Below, piece after piece: positions 59,469 through 64,000 of a stretch of 64,000 nucleotides of DNA. This DNA comes from Ardenticatenaceae bacterium (lineage in GTDB: Bacteria > Chloroflexota > Anaerolineae > Promineifilales > Promineifilaceae). The DNA lies in the NCBI GenBank assembly GCA_020634435.1, contig JACKBS010000019.1:1-64000 (forward strand), read 5' to 3'. The notes beneath the pieces are model-generated. The model saw only the letters and a list, made by a program, of their open reading frames with translations. It searched no databases and was not told the origin of the DNA. Position 1 is the stretch's first letter, and every line of letters begins with the position of its first letter. The translations under genes were made by a program, and so were the position numbers.

Positions 59469-60776
59469 ATGACTGCTTTAACACGCGCATCGGCGAAACG
59501 GCCGTTACCCGCCGAACACCGCGCCAACTTCATTCATCTTTACCTGGACATTGCCTGGTTTGGCATCCTCAACGGCAGCGCCATCGCTTTCTTAACCATC
59601 TTTGCCACGCGGCAGGGAGCCGATGGCTTTCAATTGGGGTTGTTAAGCGCCGCCCCGGCTGTCGTTAGTTTGTTTCTGACATTGCCCGTCGGGCAGTTGT
59701 TGCAGACCCGTTCTTTGAGCCGTGCTGTTTTTTGGAATTCGCTTTGGCACCGGTTGGTGTACTTACCGATGATTTTTCTGCCGCTGGTTGGCAGTAGCCA
59801 GTTCCAGGTATGGACCCTGATTGGATTGGTGCTGTTGATGAGCGTGCCGGGCACTGTACTGGCCGTGGGCTTTAATGCCATGTTTGCTGCGGCAGTGCCG
59901 CCAGAATGGCGCAGCCACGTCACTGGGCGGCGCAATGCGCTGCTGGCGATTACCTTCATGGTGGCGACGGTGATTTGCGGCTACCTTTTGGATTTACTGC
60001 CCTTTCCGCTGGGTTATCAGGTTGTATTTGCCATTGGTCTGGTTGGCGGCGTGATGAGCAGCGTGCATTTGTGGTTTGTACGGCCGTTGCAAACCACTCC
60101 CTACCAAAATGGCAAAGCGCTGGGCGATATTGCTCGCCCAGGTGTGGTTCGCTCGGTGGGGGACGGTTACGGTGCCGGGTCTGGACTGCGTTTCCTCACC
60201 CGGGCGCGTCTGCAATCTATTGTGCGTCCGCAGGTGTTAACCGGACCGTTTGGGCCGATTGTGGGGCTGCTGTTTTTGTTTCACCTGGCGCAATATCTGG
60301 CCATTCCCATCTTCCCCCTGTACTGGGTTAATACGCTCCACCTGACGGACAGTGAAATTAGCCTCGGCAATGCCGTCTTTTACGCCACCGTGCTCATCGG
60401 CTCCACGCAGCTGACGCGAGTAACGCAGCGGCTGCATCACAAAGGGGTGCTGGTTCTGGGCATGGTGACGATGAGCTTGTATCCGGCATTGACGGCCCTT
60501 ACCCAAAACCTCACTCTTTTCCTGATTACCTCGGCCATTGGCGGGTTGTCCTGGTCGTTGGCGGGTGGGGCGATTGCCAACTACATGCTGGAGCGCATTC
60601 CTGAGGGGGAACGGCCGTCGCATCTCGCCTGGTACAATTTGGCGCTCAATGCAGCCGTTCTCATTGGCTCCATGATCGGCCCGTTTTTTGCTGAGGAGAT
60701 TGGCCTGGTCGCGGCGTTGGGGGTAGCGGCCGTTTGTCGTTTTGGCGCGGCGCTGGCCCTTAAGCGGTGGGGGTAG
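59469..60776 (+). CDS. MFS transporter
   Basis: A 435-residue membrane protein with about 12 hydrophobic segments, typical of the major facilitator superfamily. The motif RNALLAITFMV and the central cytoplasmic loop (about 200-245) divide two six-helix halves. The ATG at 59469 is preferred; a GTG at 59454 is an alternative. Substrate unknown. It ends just before a family C repeat and is convergent with the nuclease gene. Confidence 0.85.
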   Translation: MTALTRASAKRPLPAEHRANFIHLYLDIAWFGILNGSAIAFLTIFATRQGADGFQLGLLSAAPAVVSLFLTLPVGQLLQTRSLSRAVFWNSLWHRLVYLPMIFLPLVGSSQFQVWTLIGLVLLMSVPGTVLAVGFNAMFAAAVPPEWRSHVTGRRNALLAITFMVATVICGYLLDLLPFPLGYQVVFAIGLVGGVMSSVHLWFVRPLQTTPYQNGKALGDIARPGVVRSVGDGYGAGSGLRFLTRARLQSIVRPQVLTGPFGPIVGLLFLFHLAQYLAIPIFPLYWVNTLHLTDSEISLGNAVFYATVLIGSTQLTRVTQRLHHKGVLVLGMVTMSLYPALTALTQNLTLFLITSAIGGLSWSLAGGAIANYMLERIPEGERPSHLAWYNLALNAAVLIGSMIGPFFAEEIGLVAALGVAAVCRFGAALALKRWG

Positions 60777-60789
60777 GCGCATGGCGCTG

Positions 60790-60842
60790 GAGGTTGGAGA
60801 TTAGAGATTGGAGATTTCGTACAATCTCTAATCTCCAATCTC
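60790..60842. repeat. Palindromic repeat, family C
   Basis: TTGGAGATTAGAGATT (60794-60809) and its exact complement (60823-60838), between convergent genes. The same unit is in the DUF512 gene. Confidence 0.85.
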
Positions 60843-60850
60843 CCAATTTT

Positions 60851-61846
60851 CTACGGCAGCACAAACTCCGCCACCAACGGCGCGTGATCTGATTCGGGGA
60901 ATTTGTCGTCGGTGCGGAACGCGCCGGACTCATCGTGCAGCACTTCGTTGTGGATTTCGCTGCCGCGATAGTAGGTGAGCAGCTGACGCGACGCCAAAAT
61001 GTGGTCCAACATCTCTTTTTTGCCCAGATGTAGCAGTGAATAGCGAGACGTTTCCGGCACCGATTGTTCGCACGGGACCATCACTCGCTCGATGAGACCC
61101 GTGTTGCCCGTCTCTTCCACCGGTCCCATGATGGCTTGCAGCGGTACATCGCTCACGTCGGCATTAAAATCGCCACAGGCCACAATATATTTTGGCTCGC
61201 CACTTACATCCAGCTTGTCGAAAATATCATCAATGAGGACGCGCAGCTCCAGCGCCTGCCCTACACGCTTCATGGCGGAAATGAAGCTGCCTTCGGCCCA
61301 GCCAGCCATGGTGCGCCAGGCATAGGTGCCCAAATTTTGGCCTTCGACGGGAGACGGCCGTTTTGATTTCAAATGCACGTTGAGCAAATGCAAGAAGCGC
61401 CCCGCATCTAGATCAAGCTTCACGTACAGGATGGGACGCTCCCAAGTGATGTCTTTGGCAGCCGCTTCCGGTGGTTTGGCGGTGACTTTGCGGTAGCTGG
61501 GCTTGGGCGCAAATTGGTGCTTAATTTGCTGCACCTCGCGGATGGGGTAGCGGCTGACCACCACTAGGTTGCGCACGTCATACGCTTCGCCTTTGCTGGT
61601 TTTGGTGTGGGCGGTGTAGAACCATTCGTAGGGCGTTTCGGCCAGCAGTTGGCTCAGCGCGTCCAGCTTGCGCGGTTCACCAACAAATTCTTGCCCGTGT
61701 ACCTCCTGAAAGCAAAGCACATCGGCGCGCAGGCGCAGCAGTTGGGGGCGCAACACGGCAATCCGCTCAGAGAGAGACGGCCGTTCGCCCGGCTTGTCGT
61801 CTAAATTTTCCAGATTAAATGTCGCAATTCGTAATGGGGTAGCCAC
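60851..61846 (-). CDS. Endonuclease/exonuclease/phosphatase-family protein
   Basis: A 331-residue EEP hydrolase. It begins with RIATFNLENL (about 5-14), then LCFQEVHG (metal Glu), GDFNADVSDV and, near the end, SDHAPLVAEFVL, i.e. the four catalytic motifs. It could act on nucleic acids or phosphodiesters; no signal peptide is present. The GTG at 61846 is chosen with GGAG about 6 bases upstream. Confidence 0.85.
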   Translation of the reverse strand: MATPLRIATFNLENLDDKPGERPSLSERIAVLRPQLLRLRADVLCFQEVHGQEFVGEPRKLDALSQLLAETPYEWFYTAHTKTSKGEAYDVRNLVVVSRYPIREVQQIKHQFAPKPSYRKVTAKPPEAAAKDITWERPILYVKLDLDAGRFLHLLNVHLKSKRPSPVEGQNLGTYAWRTMAGWAEGSFISAMKRVGQALELRVLIDDIFDKLDVSGEPKYIVACGDFNADVSDVPLQAIMGPVEETGNTGLIERVMVPCEQSVPETSRYSLLHLGKKEMLDHILASRQLLTYYRGSEIHNEVLHDESGAFRTDDKFPESDHAPLVAEFVLP

Positions 61847-61939
61847 AGAACACTCCTTTTGTAGAAATGGTCGAGATGCATGCAGTATAAGCGAACCCCG
61901 AATCTGACTCAAGCCCCGGTTAGACCGATTTGCGCTCCC

Positions 61940-62380
61940 TCATCGACGGATGATGAGCCAGACGCCCAGCATGAGTACGCCGATGCCGAGAAGTTTTGTG
62001 GGGTCTAACGGCCGTACTTCTGCCCCAAACCAGCCAAAATGATCAATAATGCCGCCGAGGATGAACTGCGTGGCAATCAAAATAGTGAAGGCCGTCACCA
62101 GACCCAAACGCGGCGTGACGTAGCCAATGGTGCCGACAATCACCAGCCCCAGCAGGCCAGTAATGAACATGTGCGGCGGCACCGTGCGCCATGCTGCTAG
62201 GTTGCCACCGCGCAGGGCTAGCATGGTGAGCCCCACCACCAACCCGCCGCTGCCATAAGTGATAAACACGCTTTCAATCGTACCCAGATTTTGGTCCAAG
62301 ACGCCCATGAACTGCGCTTGCAGCACCACCGCCACACCGCCCACCACGGCTAACAAAGCTAAAATCAGATAAGAACTCAT
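61940..62380 (-). CDS. YdcZ/DUF606-type membrane transporter
   Basis: A 146-residue protein with five hydrophobic segments of the DUF606 (YdcZ) group of the DMT superfamily, with QAQFMGVLDQNLGTIESVFITYGSGGLVV in its first half. Two tandem-size copies usually dimerise. The ATG at 62380 has GGGAG six bases upstream; the ATG at 62386 is too close to it. Substrate unknown. Confidence 0.82.
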   Translation of the reverse strand: MSSYLILALLAVVGGVAVVLQAQFMGVLDQNLGTIESVFITYGSGGLVVGLTMLALRGGNLAAWRTVPPHMFITGLLGLVIVGTIGYVTPRLGLVTAFTILIATQFILGGIIDHFGWFGAEVRPLDPTKLLGIGVLMLGVWLIIRR

Positions 62381-62399
62381 CGCCATCTCCCTTGAAAAT

Positions 62400-62466
62400 A
62401 ATCCACAGATGACACAGATTTCGCAGATAAGATAATCTGTGCAATCTGCGAAATCTGTGGATTTTT
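62400..62466. repeat. Palindromic repeat, family H
   Basis: AATCCACAGATGACACAGATT... (from 62400) and the complementary AATCTGCGAAATCTGTGGATT (ending 62463), between the YdcZ gene and an IS. Confidence 0.75.
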
Positions 62467-62593
62467 CTTCATGATAGTATGCGCTTTCATGAAGTTTCTT
62501 GTGCTATAAAACTGGCGTGATCTTACCTGGCTTCGGACTAACGATGCAATATTCGCCGTCAACAGCGCACGGCTTTTCCTCTGATTGAAAATG

Positions 62594-62651
62594 GGACGCG
62601 GACAAGCGCGGAATAAAAGAGACACCGTGTCATCCGCGCTTGTCCGCGTCC
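62594..62651. repeat. Perfect 19-base palindrome (family L)
   Basis: Arms at 62594-62612 and 62633-62651 are exact complements built on GGACGCGGACAAGCGCGG. It lies between two elements near the right end. Confidence 0.85.
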
Positions 62652-62666
62652 TGATGTCAGCAATTC

Positions 62667-63733
62667 TCAATTTGAAAGTAGAGCAGCAATATGAGGGGGC
62701 ACGTCATCCTCCTCAAGGGATTTGATCATAAATAACCAGAGCGATTCCCAGTTAGGAAATGCATTGTAGCGGCATAAAGCTCGTAAATCGTTGAAAAAAG
62801 TAAGGCGCGTATGCAAAGCCCGGCGCAGAAATTGGTAAAGTTCATCAAGTAAATGCATTGCGGTATGCAAAAGAAAAGCCAGTAAGTTGAGCACAAGCAA
62901 TACGGGTGCCAAATATTGTGAACCATGTCCAAAATTGTGTTCAACGTTGTACCCTTTACGTTGGAGGACATTGATGCCTTCATTCTCAATCTTCCAGCGC
63001 GTGCGACCAAAGGTGCAGACAGCTTCAACATTATCAGCATGAAGCGTGTGGTTGGTTGCCCAACTATTGTGATACATGATTTCGCCAGTTTCTTCATGTG
63101 TGGTCAGCAGTTCACACCAATTGACTAGCAAAGCGTCATCACCGCTCCGGAGAGGCAGTTGATTGACCCATCGCCAACGCCAAATTTCGCCATGCCGTCC
63201 ATTCCATCGTCGTTGGAACTGCTCGTTAGGTGTTAAAGCCGCCAGCCAGCAATAGAGTTCAACGTGCGAATCAGGCTTGCAGACAAAGAGGAAGTACTGG
63301 TCTTGGTCAATGACCTGCTCGCAAAGCGGGTGATTGCAGAACAAATCATCTCCCAAATAGGTGATTGAGCCGGGTGTAAACAAATGCGACCAGTTGGCTA
63401 ACCACCTTTTGGCAGCATTTCGTTCGCAATCTTGTTTTTCAGCCCCATCTTGCGGGGTAATCATTTCTGGGAAACAGGTGAGTACATGTTCCGTTTCCGG
63501 TTGCACCATCAAAGGAAGCAGCGTCGCGTGATAGTAGTGTATTTTCCCAGCGCGGTCGCGGCGCGTTGCGCAATTTGGACATGAAATCTCAGTTGAGGCA
63601 TGATAAACCATCCCATCCAAAGCGATCAGCCGGGTTTTCAAGCTCGTTTTGTACCCTGCTAATCCGCCTAATCGAGACAGCTGTTGCCATATCCACTCAT
63701 ATTGAGGCGCAAACTGTTCTGGTTTCAGGGGGG
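62667..63733 (-). pseudogene. N-terminally truncated DDE transposase
   Basis: An IS4-like/ISNCY transposase lacking its N-terminus. The remaining frame, open from about 63733 to the stop at 62667, contains LIALDGMVYHASTEISC, YLGDDLFCNHPL and KIENEGINVLQRKGYNVEHNFGHG, i.e. the three catalytic acidic residues (Asp in ALDG, Asp in GDD, Glu in IENEG). The frame runs without a start codon to the boundary of the IS481-type element at about 63734, so insertion of the latter appears to have removed its start. A TTG at 63641 is only an internal codon. Confidence 0.82.
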
Positions 63734-63755
63734 TGTATTAGTTGAGACTTAATCT

Positions 63756-63794
63756 GACACTCCTTGTAAAATCACACGAACACGAAGGAGTGTC
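63756..63794 (+). promoter_or_regulatory. Hairpin over the transposase ribosome-binding site
   Basis: GACACTCCTT (63756-63765) pairs with AAGGAGTGTC (63785-63794), a perfect 10-base stem whose right arm is the AAGGAG Shine-Dalgarno of the transposase gene. Confidence 0.75.
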
Positions 63795-63797
63795 ATA

Positions 63798-64000
63798 ATG
63801 AAAGCAGAAGAAAAAATTATCAAGAACAAGTTGGGGCTGTTAAATCTAGCCAGAGAATTGGGCAATGTTAGTCAGGCCTGCCGGGTGATGGGCTACTCCC
63901 GCGACAGCTTCTATCGCTTCAAAGAGCTGTACGATGAGCACGGTGAGGAAGGTTTGCGGGAGATAAGCCGGCGCCAACCAAACGTCAAAAACAGGGTGGC
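63798..64000 (+). CDS. IS481-family transposase (N-terminal part)
   Basis: The first 67 codons of a transposase that continues past the right edge. It contains the N-terminal helix-turn-helix: [28 protein letters not shown], then [17 protein letters not shown], the usual opening of IS481 DDE transposases. AAGGAG precedes the ATG at 63798 with 7 bases between. It is the first gene of the inserted element. Confidence 0.88.
   Translation, partial: MKAEEKIIKNKLGLLNLARELGNVSQACRVMGYSRDSFYRFKELYDEHGEEGLREISRRQPNVKNRV

Larger units (their letters stand above)
63734..64000 (+). mobile_element. IS481-family element, left end (partial)
   Basis: The left end appears to start with TGTATTAGTTGAGACTTAA at 63734, in the pattern of IS481 termini. 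The transposase begins at 63798 and continues beyond the right edge. It interrupts the preceding transposase. The right terminus and target duplication are outside the window. Confidence 0.75.

Noticed and set aside
1..64000. rRNA operon, prophage or integron
   Set aside because: No 16S/23S signatures, phage structural genes, integrase or attC sites are visible.

Overview
The window looks like a chromosomal segment of a Chloroflexota bacterium, most likely Anaerolineae-like. This rests on the gene content: an isopentenyl phosphate kinase, archaeal-style NuoK/MbhD subunits, a transaldolase/glucose-6-phosphate isomerase fusion, paired FemX proteins, ABC-2 permeases of the DUF990 type and a CHAT/subtilase cluster. 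No rRNA, CRISPR array or prophage is visible. Taxonomy is inferred from protein families only.

Layout. 0-1 kb: end of a complex-I/Mrp-like membrane operon. 1.2-4.2 kb: an alpha/beta hydrolase, a LOG-family protein, isopentenyl phosphate kinase and an AT-rich GIY-YIG protein. 4.2-8.0 kb (minus): scpB-rluB-cmk-DUF512 housekeeping operon. 8.3-11.8 kb: an M20 peptidase, then an AT-rich accessory patch with a TIGR02391-like protein and a DUF433/DUF5615 toxin-antitoxin-like pair. 11.9-16.5 kb: a beta-helix lipoprotein, tRNA-Asn, a secreted glycosidase-like protein and a membrane metalloprotease. 16.6-21.5 kb: an orphan response regulator and an operon of membrane proteins with a NarL-type kinase/regulator pair. 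21.7-28.6 kb: Dam methylase, a phosphoesterase, a VOC protein, an S10 carboxypeptidase, a second M20 peptidase, and a MerR-TipAS regulator with a YjaZ-like protease. 28.7-31.4 kb (minus): ABC-2 exporter. 31.8-34.0 kb: an unknown protein and a TadE-like pseudopilin. 34.4-38.8 kb: tal-pgi fusion and zwf. 38.9-40.8 kb (minus): a PPDK-N-like protein and DUF2277. 40.8-48.3 kb (minus): a regulatory/proteolytic cluster of sigma factor, zinc-finger anti-sigma-like protein, TPR-CHAT protease, membrane-anchored subtilase and GON-domain protein. 48.5-62.4 kb: metabolic and envelope genes (HAD, acetylxylan esterase, aroC, CheY-like, IDH/IPMDH, two FemX, zinc ribbon, L,D-transpeptidase, Gph-like, cupin, MFS, EEP nuclease, YdcZ). 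62.7-64.0 kb: an N-terminally truncated transposase cut by an incoming IS481-family element.

Two genome-wide signals stand out. First, the palindromic octamer ACGGCCGT occurs about 110 times (counted by eye) in 64 kb where one or two are expected, in coding and non-coding DNA alike, in the manner of cyanobacterial HIP1. Second, many intergenic gaps carry imperfect low-complexity palindromes that fall into a small set of sequence families (about a dozen), are sometimes nested in one another, often supply the stop codon of the adjacent gene, and in one case lie in frame inside a protein-coding gene.

The most system-like gene set is the sigma/anti-sigma/CHAT/subtilase/GON cluster. It reads as a protease cascade coupled to transcription control, although its function cannot be established from sequence alone.
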